64,000 nucleotides of DNA. Origin: Doryteuthis pealeii. Its lineage: Eukaryota; Mollusca; Cephalopoda; Myopsida; Loliginidae. The stretch is from assembly GCA_023376005.1 (NCBI GenBank), contig CM042152.1, forward strand, positions 82,538,856-82,602,855. The letters are read 5' to 3'. The notes beneath the pieces were generated by a model. That model was not told the DNA's origin, ran no database searches, and was given only the letters and a program-made list of their open reading frames with translations. The position numbers and the translations under genes were made by a program. This document shows, piece after piece, positions 47,519 to 58,195 of the stretch (within the stretch, counting starts at the first letter, position 1; every line of letters starts with the position of its first letter).

Positions 47519-47976
47519 CACTTGAATATAAAAATGATTAAAAGTTGTTTTTTTGAAATGTTGATATTTATGGGGTTTTTTTTTTTTGTACCGTGACCAT
47601 ATTATTATATTACAAATACATTTTTAGTGCCGTGAATTTTGAGGCACGGTGACAAGCCCCGCCACGTAACACATGTTACTCGGAGCAGAGATGAGCAAAT
47701 ACCAAATAACACTCTAATTTTCCTCAGATGGAGACCATCAAGTGAAATTGCTTAGCACTGTGACCTCAAGGCATGAAAAGAGAGGAAAAAGAAATTTAAA
47801 TCCTTCGTAATTTTGACATAAAATAATGATAATCTAAAAGTATCAACAATAATACTTGCCTTTTTCATGTGATTCACTAGAAATGAAAAGGCTAATTAAC
47901 AACTGATTATCTAATGATCAGATTTAAGCGGATTAGGCTGAGCTTAAAATGAGGCCATATTCATTAAACAATCACT

Positions 47977-49915
47977 GAGAATCATATTTTTTCTATGTTA
48001 TCAACTGCTTAAGGGGCCTTGCATGTCAAACATTTCAAGATGAAGGAATGTGTGTCATTTGTAGCAGATGAGCTATGATCGGGATGTGTGATGGATAGCT
48101 TAGTAGTTTTATAGTTGTGTAAACCACAAAATAAGACTGTATTTATTAAGAATCATATTTTAATGTTATCAATTGCTTAAGGGGCCTTGCATGTCAAACA
48201 TTTCAAGATGAAGGAATGTGTGTCATTTGTAGCAGATGAGCTATGATCGGGATGTGTGATGGATAGCTTAGTATTTTTATAGTTCTGTAAACCACAAAAT
48301 AAGACTGTATTTATTAAGAATCATATTTTTATGTTATCAACTGCTTAAGGGGCCTTGCATGTCAAACATTTCAAGATGAAGGAATGTGTGTCATTTGTAG
48401 CAGATGAGCTATGATCGGGATGTGTGATGGATAGCTTAGTAGTTTTATAGTTGTGTAAACCACAAAATAAGACTGTATTTATTAAGAATCATATTTTAAT
48501 GTTATCAATTGCTTAAGGGGCCTTGCATGTCAAACATTTCAAGATGAAGGAATGTGTGTCATTTGTAGCAGATGAGCTATGATCGGGATGTGTGATGGAT
48601 AGCTTAGTATTTTTATAGTTCTGTAAACCACAAAATAAGACTGTATTTATTAAGAATCATATTTTTATGTTATCAACTGCTTAAGGGGCCTTGCATGTCA
48701 AACATTTCAAGATGAAGGAATGTGTGTCATTTGTAGCAGATGAGCTATGATCGGGATGTGTGATGGATAGCTTAGTATTTTTATAGTTCTGTAAACCACA
48801 AAATAAGACTGTATTTATTAAGAATCATATTTTAATGTTATCAATTGCTTAAGGGGCCTTGCATGTCAAACATTTCAAGATGAAGGAATGTGTGTCATTT
48901 GTAGCAGTGAGCTATGATCGGGATGTGTGATGGATAGCTTAGTATTTTTATAGTTCTGTAAACCACAAAATAAGACTGTATTATTAAGAATCATATTTTT
49001 ATGTTATCAATTGCTTAAGGGACCTTGCATGTCAAACATTTCAAGATGAAGGAATGTGTGTCATTTGTAGCAGTGAGCTATGATCGGGATGTGTGATGGA
49101 TAGCTTAGTATTTTTATAGTTCTGTAAACCACAAAATAAGACTGTATTTATTAAGAATCATATTTTTATGTTATCAATTGCTTAAGGGACCTTGCATGTC
49201 AAACATTTCAAGATGAAGGAATGTGTGTCATTTGTAGCAGTGAGCTATGATCGGGATGTGTGATGGATAGCTTAGTATTTTTATAGTTCTGTAAACCACA
49301 AAATAAGACTGTATTTATTAAGAATCATATTTTTATGTTATCAATTGCTTAAGGGACCTTGCATGTCAAACATTTCAAGATGAAGGAATGTGTGTCATTT
49401 GTAGCAGTGAGCTATGATCGGGATGTGTGATGGATAGCTTAGTATTTTTATAGTTCTGTAAACCACAAAATAAGACTGTATTTATTAAGAATCATATTTT
49501 AATGTTATCAATTGCTTAAGGGGCCTTGCATGTCAAACATTTCAAGATGAAGGAATGTGTGTCATTTGTAGCAGTGAGCTATGATCGGGATGTGTGATGG
49601 ATAGCTTAGTATTTTTATAGTTCTGTAAACCACAAAATAAGACTGTATTTATTAAGAATCATATTTTAATGTTATCAATTGCTTAAGGGCCTTGCATGTC
49701 AAACATTTCAAGATGAAGGAATGTGTGTCATTTGTAGCAGATGAGCTATGATCGGGATGTGTGATGGATAGCTTAGTATTTTGTAAACCACAAAATAAGA
49801 CCGTATTCATTAAGAATCATATCTTTTTATGTTATCAATGGCTTAAGGGGCCTTGCATGTCAAACATTTCAAGATGAATGAATGTGTGTCATCTGTAGAA
49901 GATGAGCTATGATTG
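47977..49915 (+). repeat. 168-bp satellite array
   Basis: About 11.5 head-to-tail copies of a 168-bp unit, starts near 47977, 48147, 48315, 48483, 48651, 48820 and so on. Landmarks are GGGGCCTTGCATGTCAAAC, GATGAAGGAATGTGTGTCAT and GCTATGATCGGGATGTGTGA. Copies are nearly identical. In the first four, variants alternate (ATCAACTGC + TAGTAGTTTT versus ATCAATTGC + TAGTATTTTT), a 336-bp higher-order period. Later copies share GCAGTGAGC or AAGGGACC. No ORF. Confidence 0.97.
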
Positions 49916-49929
49916 GTTTTAATTTCTTT

Positions 49930-49946
49930 CATACATACATGTCATG

Positions 49947-49989
<43 letters not shown>

Positions 49990-50145
49990 ACATATATATA
50001 TATATGTATACATATATATATATATGTATATGTATACATATATATATATATGTATATGTATACATATATATATATATATATGTATATGTATACATATATA
50101 TATATATATGTATGTATATATATATATATATATGTATATGTATAC

Positions 50146-50176
<31 letters not shown>

Positions 50177-50204
50177 TATATGTATATGTATATATATATG
50201 TATG

Positions 50205-50299
<95 letters not shown>

Positions 50300-50310
50300 G
50301 TATTTCGATA
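49930..50310. repeat. Long compound (TA)n/(TATG)n/(TACA)n tract
   Basis: Nearly 380 bp of alternating TA with regular GTATATGTATAC interruptions. The large YIYIYI open frames in all registers are artefacts of this tract. Confidence 0.97.
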
Positions 50311-50430
50311 CCGGCCCTCACCAACTCAGCATATGGGTAGCACAGGGATCTGTGTGGTAAAGGAGCTGATGGTAGGTGTGGCGCTCCACCTCAGATGCTA
50401 AATACCGACATTAGGCCGCCCCCGACGATA
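50303..50430 (+). mobile_element. SINE-1 fragment, both ends missing
   Basis: Starts inside the B-box (TTCGATACCGGCC), continues AGCACAGGGATCTGTGTGG and GGTAGGTGTGGCGCTCCACC, and jumps to the end (GACATTAGGCCGCC). Flanked by (TA)n on both sides. Confidence 0.85.
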
Positions 50431-50676
50431 TATATATATATATATATATTTGATTTCTTTTATATATATTCTCTTAATTCTTTTTTATATATAATTTTTT
50501 TAATTACTTTTATTATATATATATATTTACTTTCTTTTATTATATGTATATGTTATTTCTTTTGTGCATATATTTTTTTTATTTAATTATAAATAAAATT
50601 TCTTTTATGCATATATTTCTATTTTATATATTTATATATATATAAAATTTTGTTTATATATATTTTTCTGTCATTA

Positions 50677-50715
<39 letters not shown>
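50431..50715. repeat. TA-rich simple sequence
   Basis: TTTTATATATA-type low-complexity sequence with (TA)n at both ends; no gene. Confidence 0.85.
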
Positions 50716-50718
<3 letters not shown>

Positions 50719-50970
50719 TGCCTACTACAAATTCTGAAAAGCAGCCCCCTACAAAACAGTAGCTGTATAGCCAGTTACCTCCCATCTCACAAACCATCCA
50801 AGTAAGACGAGCAAAACATCCTGGGCACTGCTGGGGGAAGTAAGAACAAACTCTATGTGGACGTTGGATGCTATCTAGAGGACTTGACAAAAGAGTGATG
50901 GCCAATAGGGATGGATGGCGAGGGAGAAACAAGTGCATCTGTGCTCTCAACACACCTTGTTGATGATATA
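50716..50970 (+). pseudogene. Non-LTR retrotransposon 3' end, third copy
   Basis: AAAAGCAGCCCCCTACAAAAC, CCTCCCATCTCACAAACCATC, GGGATGGATGGCGAGGGAG and a TTGATGATATAAC end match the last part of 42966-43605. Strongly diverged, with deletions. It begins exactly after a (TA)n tract. Confidence 0.8.
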
Positions 50971-51073
50971 ACAAATAAATAAAAGGAAGATATAAAGTTA
51001 GGTAATAAAATATATTTTATCTACAATTTATTGACAAATATCATGCTGAAAAGAGAGTTTCATATTCACAATG

Positions 51074-51143
<70 letters not shown>

Positions 51144-51202
51144 CTTTATATGAGATATACAAAGGTGTTATATACAATTTGACTACAGTATTGGACAAAA
51201 AC

Positions 51203-51861
51203 GGTAATTTATGAGGAAGTGCGTCCCCGGTCTCAGAAATTGCTACCCGGTGACTATTAAAATAACGTCCCCAGCTATGTTGTCTCGGTGGTGTTACTTG
51301 AAAGAAAACAACCAACTTAGGGCGTTAAATGTATTTTAGAGGGGGGGGGCTTCTCTTTTTTTGTCGTAATTCTTATCTATTTATCGTAATTTGTTTAGAA
51401 ATTTATTTATAGAAATTTGTCGTAATTCTTGTTTAGATTTGAAGATAGATATCCATCTTCATATCTATCTACCTCAATTTGTTCATTTTTTACAGCACAG
51501 GGATCTGTGCGGTAAAGTAAGGGGCTGATGGTAGGTGTGGCGCTCCACCTCAGATGCTAAAAAAACAATCTCCTTGGTCTAGCGCTATTGAAAAGGGGAT
51601 AGACTCCCTCGCTGACTGGCTGATACTGACTTTAGGCCGCCCGTTGACTTTACTTACTTACTTATATTCTATCCAACCATCTTCATTTGTTCATATCAAA
51701 AAAGAGAAGCACCCCCCCTCTAAAATACATTTAACGCCCTAAGTTGGTTGTTTTCTTTCAAATAATACCACCGAGACGACATAGCTGGGGACATTATTTT
51801 AATAGTCACCGGGTAGCAATTTCTGAGGCAGGAGACCGGGACGCACTTTCTCATAAATTAG
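51203..51861. mobile_element. Palindromic MITE with a SINE in its loop
   Basis: Third copy of the 1290-1742 element: GGTAATTTATGAGGAAGTGC at one end, its complement at the other, and the CAACCAACTTAGGGCG stem in both arms. A SINE-1 piece occupies 51494-51665 in the loop. Confidence 0.92.
51494..51665 (+). mobile_element. SINE-1, head-truncated, in MITE loop
   Basis: CAGCACAGGGATCTGTGCGG to GGCCGCCCGTTGACTTTAC plus TTACTTACTTA tail. It lacks the tRNA-like head. Confidence 0.9.
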
Positions 51862-52234
51862 CCAAAAAAACAAAACAAAACAAAACAGTTAACACAGGTT
51901 TTGTTCGAAAGTCTTGTCACCTCTACATATCTTTTTTTTTCTTTTAGAGGTAAAATAATTACATAACTTATATCTTATTAATAATGGAGATTTGCTTTCG
52001 GTTTTTGTCTGTAACAAAAACCACGTCATTGCTTACGTCACTATACCCGTCATAAATCGTCATACCATAGAATAAATACACTCAGAATTGGAGCATGCAA
52101 CATTAGACAGTCCTCATTGTTTTTTGAAACAAGTTTTAATAGATACATCCCCAGTATCATATATCTATATATAGTTTGTTTTATTTTAATAGATATTCAA
52201 AGTTAATAGAACTTAGTTTCGATTTCAAATTGTC

Positions 52235-52437
52235 CACCCGAGTTCAAATCCTGGACAAAGCTACAGTTCACATAATGCTAATACCCTTGGGAAAGGTATG
52301 AATCCAACTACTCTCCCTCCAGCTATGGGTAAATAGTAAGGCAGACTGGGCTCTTTAAACTTGGTTAGGCAACCAGTCTAGGAGATGGAAAAATTCTGAA
52401 TTAAAACCTGTTGAAAACTCTGCTTCCTCAAAGTGAA
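52235..52437 (+). mobile_element. SINE-2, partial
   Basis: Starts at the B-box (CGAGTTCAAATCCTGGAC), then CCCTTGGGAAAGGTATGAAT and CAACCAGTCTAGGAGATGG. The A-box half is lost. Confidence 0.85.
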
Positions 52438-52494
52438 ATAAACAAGGGGAGGTTACTCTCATTTATGCAGCTAATGTTCAGATTACCTACAAAG

Positions 52495-52568
52495 AAAAAC
52501 AAGATTTGGCATTAAATAACTCACTAGGGTTGATATGGTATTAATCAATAATCAAACCAAACCATTTG
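52495..52568 (-). mobile_element. SINE-A 3' fragment
   Basis: TTGGCATTAAATAACTCACT, GGTTGATATGG, then an AATCAAACCAAACCA tail. It lies just beyond the TLR polyadenylation signal. Confidence 0.65.
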
Positions 52569-52696
52569 TCAGCATGGTTAAATTTTAATCTCTTGCACAA
52601 TTCCCTGTAGATCATCTTTTCCTACCCCAGTCATGTCTACTCTTGTATTCCATTTGTTGTATTGCTTTATGAAATATCCAGATTTTCAAACTGCTC

Positions 52697-52702
52697 TTTA
52701 TT
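52697..52702 (-). terminator. Polyadenylation signal of the TLR gene
   Basis: AATAAA on the - strand, about 60 nt after the TLR stop codon at 52764, the expected position for the end of the transcript. Confidence 0.6.
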
Positions 52703-52763
52703 GCTTGTTATTAGTGTTCAAAAGACCAGTAACAGTTATCATCCATCTAAATACTGAATAGGT

Positions 52764-55700
52764 TCATAGAAATGGGTTTTCTTCTTCTTTTTCTGGCAAA
52801 GATTTTTCTTCTTCTTTTTCTGGCAAAGATTTTTCTTCTTCTTTTTCTGGCAAAGATTTTTCTTCTTCTTTTTCTGGCAAAGATTTTTCTTCTTTTTTTT
52901 CCAGCCAAAAGTTTTTCTCTTTTTCTAGCAAAGATTTTTCTTCTTTTTTTTCCAGCCAAAAGTTTTCTTCTTTTTCTAGCAAAGAGTTTTCTTCTTTTTT
53001 TCCAGCCAAAAGTTTTCTTCTTTTTCTAGCAAAGAGTTTTCTTCTTTTTTTTCCAGCCAAAAGTTTTCTTCTTTTTCTAGCAAAGAGTTTCTTCTAGCAA
53101 AGAGTTTTCTTCTTTTTTCTAGCAAAGAGTTTTCTTCTTTTTTTTACAAAATGTGTTTCTTCTTTTTTTTTCTTTTTTCTTTCTTTTTTTTCTGGCAAAG
53201 AGTTTCTTCTTTTTTTTTCCAGCCAAAAGTTTTCTTCTTTTTTTTCTGGCAAAAATGTTTTCTTTTTTTTTTTTCTGGCAAAGCAAACCGCAGTTTGTCC
53301 CAAAATCTCGGATCATCATATCTTAAGTAGGTTTTTGTCTTCATGTAATATTTCAATCCACCATCTATCAAATTTACGTCAACATCTTCAAGCAAAACCA
53401 AAATGAGGCTGTTCATTTTATTTGACAATGCATCAAGGTGAGACGCTTGAAATTCGTATCGGCACCATTCACTGGTGAGGAATTGATTGTTGAGCAACAA
53501 AATAGTTCTTTTACTGTTTTCAATACTCTCTGTGATGTTGTCTATGATAGGAGCTCCAACTGCAAAGTCTCTAAAATGGACGCACAGTTTATAAGCAGGA
53601 TTGGTTTCTTCCAGCTGTGGAAGCATTTCATTTACCACAAATTCATCCTGGGAATTGTGATATGACACAAACGCATCATACTTCTTGTATTCTTCATCTA
53701 CTTGGTTCTTCTTAGTCAAAATTCTCCAGCCGAAACGAACAAAAAGTAGTATTTGGATTTCAGTCTTATATACATATAACAAAATACATGCTAACATAAT
53801 GATCAAAATTACTGTCAGACCAATTGATAAACCATATACAAGTGTTGTATCTTGCCTTGACAACAGTAGTATAGTTGAATTTGATGTTCGGTTTTTGACA
53901 GAAATCTACAACATATTCAAGGACGGGTATTTGACTATTGTTACAGAGAATGGACTGAGAATCAATTTCAGATGTTTGAGTGATTAAAAAGTCACTGAGA
54001 GAAATCACATCGTCGCAGTTGCATAACCAGGGATTCTTAAAAAGAATGATCGTTTTCAAATTATCTAGATTGAAAGTTTGACTGTCAATTTTTCCAAGAT
54101 TATTGTAGCTCAAGTCGAGAAATTCCAAGCTGTGTGTTGCATTGAATGTTCCTGGTAATATACTTTCAATTTCATTATGACTAAGAATCAGCTCTTTCAA
54201 GTTCTGCAAGCCTAACAGACAGTTTGAGTCTAACATTGTGATCTCGTTGTATTCTAGATGCAATACTTTGAGTGCCTTGAAAGTGATGAATGTTCTTCAC
54301 CAATACCTGTAAATTTTGAATGGTTTAGATACAAAATCTCGGCCATGGACTGTTTACTAAATGTTGATTTGTTAAATATCCGAGATGATTAAAACTAAGA
54401 TCGATCATTGTTGCATTGGAAGGTAAACCAGTTTACATCGGTCAAATTACCATTTGTGCAATTTACAGGTTTGCCATTGCGATTGTATGTGTACATACAA
54501 TGACACTTTTCTGGGCATGTGTCTTGACAGTAACAGTTTTCTTGTAGACAGCAACCACAAAATATACCACAAGTATAAGGCAGTTTCATATAAGAACTTC
54601 TTGTACTCGCATAAAAATTTATTCTCTTCAATCTTATGAAACGGACCCATTGGTAACCAGTGTTTTCCATGGTTAAAGCAAAACACAGTATCCAGATCCT
54701 GAAATACAATAGAACCCTTCCAAAGTGACGTAGACAAACTTTTTAACCAGGCTAATTTGCAGTCACATTCAAAATGGTTTCCGGCGTATAAAAAATTTGT
54801 GACATGTCTTTTGGATTGCTTTTTAGTTGAAATTGGTCAAGCGTGACTATTCTGTTCATTCTTAAATCAACTGTCGTTAACTTTGCCATATTTCTAAAAG
54901 TTCCCCATTCAAGAGTTTTGATTTTATTATACTCCAGGTGTATGACCAAAAGTTCTTCAGGGAATGTATTTTGTTGAAGTTTGGATATAAGATTATGATC
55001 GGCAAAGAGATAATTAAGACTCTTTAATTCGTACAATGTTGGGTAAATATCTTTGATTTTGTTATATGCAATATTCAAACCGAATAACCCTCTCAATCCT
55101 TAAAAGCAAATCTGTTTAGCACTGCCAAATTATTATTCTTTAAATTCAATATGAAAAGTCTATAAAGAAACTGAAAAGCATCATCTTCAATTTTACTAAT
55201 GTTATTTTGTGAGAGCAATAAAGATTGTAAATAAAAGATAGATAATGTGAAAAAGTTTTCTTGGAAACATTTTGAATATGGTTGTTACTAAGATCCAGTA
55301 ATTCTAATCTTTCTGGGATTTTGGGGATTACAGGCAGAAAATTAAGACTTAGATTTAGTTTTGTTAGAACTTTCAATTCTACAAAAGTTTCTTTTTCACA
55401 ATTTGAAATTTTATTGTTCGATAAAAACAATATACGTAAATCTGGTCCCTTGAAAGAATCATTAAACAGGCTTGAAATATTGTTCCCAGACAAATCTAAA
55501 CTTTCCAACTTTGTACAATTTTTAAATATGTTTGGTGGAATTTCTGAAATTTTATTTTCTCCAAGCATTAATACCTTCAAATCAGAATCTTTTCTACAAA
55601 GTCTTGGTGGGATTTTTGTCAGGCTAGCATTTTCTATACTAAGGCTTATTAAAGATGTTTGTTCGAGCAAGGTAATATCAGTTAAAGCGGTATTGTTTGC

Positions 55701-56560
55701 ATTCAATACCCACAAGTGTTTCAACTCTCCTATTGCCTGTGGGAGTTTATGTACTTGATTGTTGGAAATGATGAGTTTGTTGAGTTGTAAACAACCCTGA
55801 AGGAAGTCGTCAGGTAACTGGGTAAGATTATTGTAAGACACATCAAATATTTCAATTCGTTAAAGTTAATCAAAGTGTCGTTTGGGATTTTTTCAATCTT
55901 GTTCCCTTTCATTGAGAGCATTTGTAATTTTTTAAATCTTTTCCAAAAACCTGACTTTAAAAGCCGGATTTGGTTAAAGTCGACTTGCAAAAATATTAAT
56001 CCATTGAAGAAAGATTTATGCGAACAGAGATTTAAAACTTCAGACATGCCGCCAATTTGATTCCCTCGAAAATTCAAATCGTGAATCTTGGTCAACGTGC
56101 ATAGACTATTTGGCTCAAATCCATGCCAACCGCTGTCAATGATTTTCAATTCTTCCAAATTTGGGACATGAAGAAGAGCCTTTCAGGCATTGATAACGTG
56201 CTTTTCTAAACCTGCCAACAGATCTTCGTCTATATAATCAAAGTAGCAGAAATGATAAATAGTTTTTCTAATTTGAATAATTCTTTAAAAAATGTGCGGG
56301 GTAGTGTGCTTTTTTGTAAACTGTGTTTGTTGCACATTATCCTCAGAACAGTTGTATATTGTGGTGACAAAACGCTGAAGTTGAATGACGTAGTGTCATA
56401 ATTCAATTGTACAAATGAGCAGTAGCTGAAACTGCAGGTTCTTGTCCTATCTGGACACACTCACATTCTTTGGACAATCATAATCACAGTTGATCCGGGA
56501 AATCATCACTAACACAATCAGCACAGAACTGAATTGCATTGTAGACTTCAAATAATCCAT
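52764..56560 (-). CDS. Toll-like receptor, multiple-cysteine-cluster type, with repeat tail
   Basis: Single-pass membrane receptor of innate immunity or development; the TIR domain would recruit TIR adaptors in the cytosol. From the N-terminus: signal peptide from the ATG at 56560 (FSSVLIVLVMISRINC), a CP-x-C LRRNT region, many LRRs (as in LKIIDSGWHGFEPNSLCTL), an internal LRRCT (NHFECDCKLAWLKSL, about 54780-54600), at once an LRRNT (CPEKCHC, about 54510), more LRRs, a second LRRCT (NPWLCNCD, about 54025), a transmembrane helix (about 53842-53768) and TIR (YDAFVSY at 53680, box 2 RDFAVGAP, box 3 FWDKLRFALP, ending near 53270). LRRCT-LRRNT inside the ectodomain is the Toll/mccTLR layout. A Glu/Lys-rich repeat tail then runs to TGA at 52764. 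The frame is broken about six times by one-base indels. Several are intact in the left copy, so sequencing error is likely. Confidence 0.88.
52767..53285 (-). repeat. Coding minisatellite: Glu/Lys-rich TLR tail
   Basis: The strand is almost pure purine. The distal part has five near-identical 27-bp units encoding KSLPEKEEE. The proximal part mixes NFWLEKKEE and SLLEKEE units. The unit's LPEK equals the last TIR residues (FALPEK), so the array seems to have grown by repeating the end of the domain. A-runs of 8-10 make the reading frame uncertain. In the best frame the tail is about 170 residues. Confidence 0.75.
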
Positions 56561-56626
56561 ATTTTTTCAGGTTCCAAAAAAAACAAAAAAAACATTTGGA
56601 TTAAAAAATCACTTGAAGCTACAAAT

Positions 56627-57140
56627 GTTGACCCAGAGAGGTAGTACCTGTTAGGGTCCAATTTATTAGTCAAATAGATATGGTGAAAAATTATTTGTAT
56701 TCAATAGGAATACTTGATACAATATAACTGTAAATCATTTATATTAAAAATAGTTACTTGAAGCTATAAATTTACTAAGGATTATTATTTTTGTTCATTT
56801 GTTTTGTTTTACGGCATATCAACCTCAGTGGGTCATTTAATGCCAACAAAATTTTGAAATAAATACATTCTTGTTGTAATGGAATATTCCACACTCTCTC
56901 TCACCTATGCAGTCTGACTATATATATAGTGAGCATGGCATTATGCTGGGCTAGCTTCAAGGATTAGTAGCGTACCTCACTATTCCTTGTCTGTCTTATT
57001 GTATCTCTCTGCAATAAAAGCCTCTATCTTAAATCTATGAACGTGTTGACTGGTTCTTCACCCGACTACAAACCTTGTCTGATGGTATCCCTTTTAAGGA
57101 CAAACAATTCTTAATGGATACTTAATTTCTTTTATAAACA
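56627..57140 (-). mobile_element. SINE-A remnant upstream of TLR, split by LTR
   Basis: Pieces at 56627-56700 (GACCCAGAGAGGTAGTACC), 56795-56871 (GGCATATCAACCTCAGTGGG, on the + strand) and 57107-57140. The same pieces occur at 16440-16640 in the left arm. Confidence 0.7.
56872..57106 (+). mobile_element. Solo LTR upstream of the TLR gene
   Basis: 235 bp, TGTTGTAATGG ... GGACAAACA, flanked by perfect 5-bp duplications ATTCT (56867-56871 and 57107-57111). It contains a TATA-like GACTATATATATAG at 56915-56930 and AATAAA at 57013-57018, in the order expected of U3-R-U5. Oriented opposite to the TLR and about 310 bp upstream of its start codon, so it could act as an enhancer, promoter or terminator there; that is inference. 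Confidence 0.9.
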
Positions 57141-57267
57141 CATTTATTTTATTTGAAAACTGTTACATTTTTCAGCTTAGTTAACTTTGAACCATGTATG
57201 TTGGAGACACAACACAGATTCACAACCTGTTTTATGAACATCACTTTTTTTCAAAGCCTTTACTTAC

Positions 57268-57437
57268 TCTTATTTCTTCTTCCTCTCTTTTCTCGCAAAA
57301 CTCATCTCGCTACAATAGTCTGCCATGTGGTTCACACATTTCTTCCATAGGTGTTGCAGTGCTTGTATCCCATTGGTCAAAGAAGTTGTTTTTAACTGCT
57401 TCTTCTTGTCCAGACAGCACACACTTTATCTGGTTGC
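57268..57437 (-). CDS. Candidate exon upstream of the TLR
   Basis: 170 bp bounded by TTTCTTACAG (acceptor) and AGA|GTAAGT (donor). After two bases it reads 56 codons (NQIKCVLSGQEEAVKNNFF, then DQWDTSTATPMEEMCEPHG) with a single TAG at codon 42, where the left copy has extra bases. The TLR coding exon begins about 700 bp downstream at an acceptor visible in the left copy (TTTGTAG|GAACC). It may be a 5' UTR exon of the TLR, or an exon of another gene carried along. I do not recognise the peptide. Confidence 0.4.
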
Positions 57438-57617
57438 CTGTAAGAAATGAAAATGTTCATGTCATTAATTGGGATTTTATTTAAAATCTCATTATAAGAT
57501 AAACGTTAACAAGAAAAATAACTGTCATTTTATTCTTTACTTCCTATTTTAACTAAATAGTTAAATTAGGAAAAATTTAGCAATGAAATTTAGTGATTAC
57601 TAATACTGCTTCTTCTT

Positions 57618-58195
57618 CTCGCCGCCCTGTCGGCTGGGGCGTTAGAATGCACCGACTGCACCTCTGCAGAGGGGTAAGACTCCCCCAATGAGGCCACCTG
57701 TTGGCTGTGGGTGGCGATCCGTGATGCTTAAGGATAGAGCCAGGATGATGAAGCAGTTCATGACTTGCAATACTCCACTTTGGCCCTATCTTGGGCTGGA
57801 ACGGGCGATCGGAGAGGCCCCTCTGATCAATCGGCTGGTCACGTCAAGCCCTAGCACCTATATGATTTTCCCAACCCTATTGTCCTTATGGCAAGCCCCA
57901 ACCCTTTTTATCATATGGGTGCTAGAAGGTGGTGGCTGCGGGTCTACAATGTCCTGGGAATGACGTTAAACTCTATCTGATGGTGAGGTTCCAGTTTTGG
58001 AGGTTTGCTCCCTGGTCCACTCTGACCCGGAGTGGTAGTACCTGTTAGGGTCCCATCTATGGGTTAAATAGAAAATGTATTTATAAAAAAATTGTATTAT
58101 CCATTAAGAATTGATTTATTTCAAAACTTTATCGGCATTAAATGACCCACTGAGTTGATATGCCGTAAAACAAAACAAACCAACCAAACAACCAT
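57618..58195 (-). mobile_element. SINE-A, near full length
   Basis: Head CGCCCTGTCGGCTGGGGCGT at 57620, B-box-like GGTAAGACTCC at 57675, and tail GATATGCCGTAAAACAAAAC with AAACCAACC at 58160-58190. Mirror of 15096-15686. Confidence 0.92.

Noticed and set aside
49909..50401. Overlapping open frames of 131-162 codons made of YIYIYI/VYIYI
   Set aside because: They are translations of the (TA)n/(TATG)n tract in every register and both strands, with no complexity of their own.
52772..53029. 85-codon + strand leucine/phenylalanine-rich frame
   Set aside because: Complement of the Glu/Lys-rich minisatellite; LLLFLAKIF repeats follow from the polypyrimidine strand.
55282..55758. 158-codon + strand frame
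   Set aside because: Antisense to the leucine-rich repeats of the TLR; leucine-rich repeats commonly leave long shadow frames.
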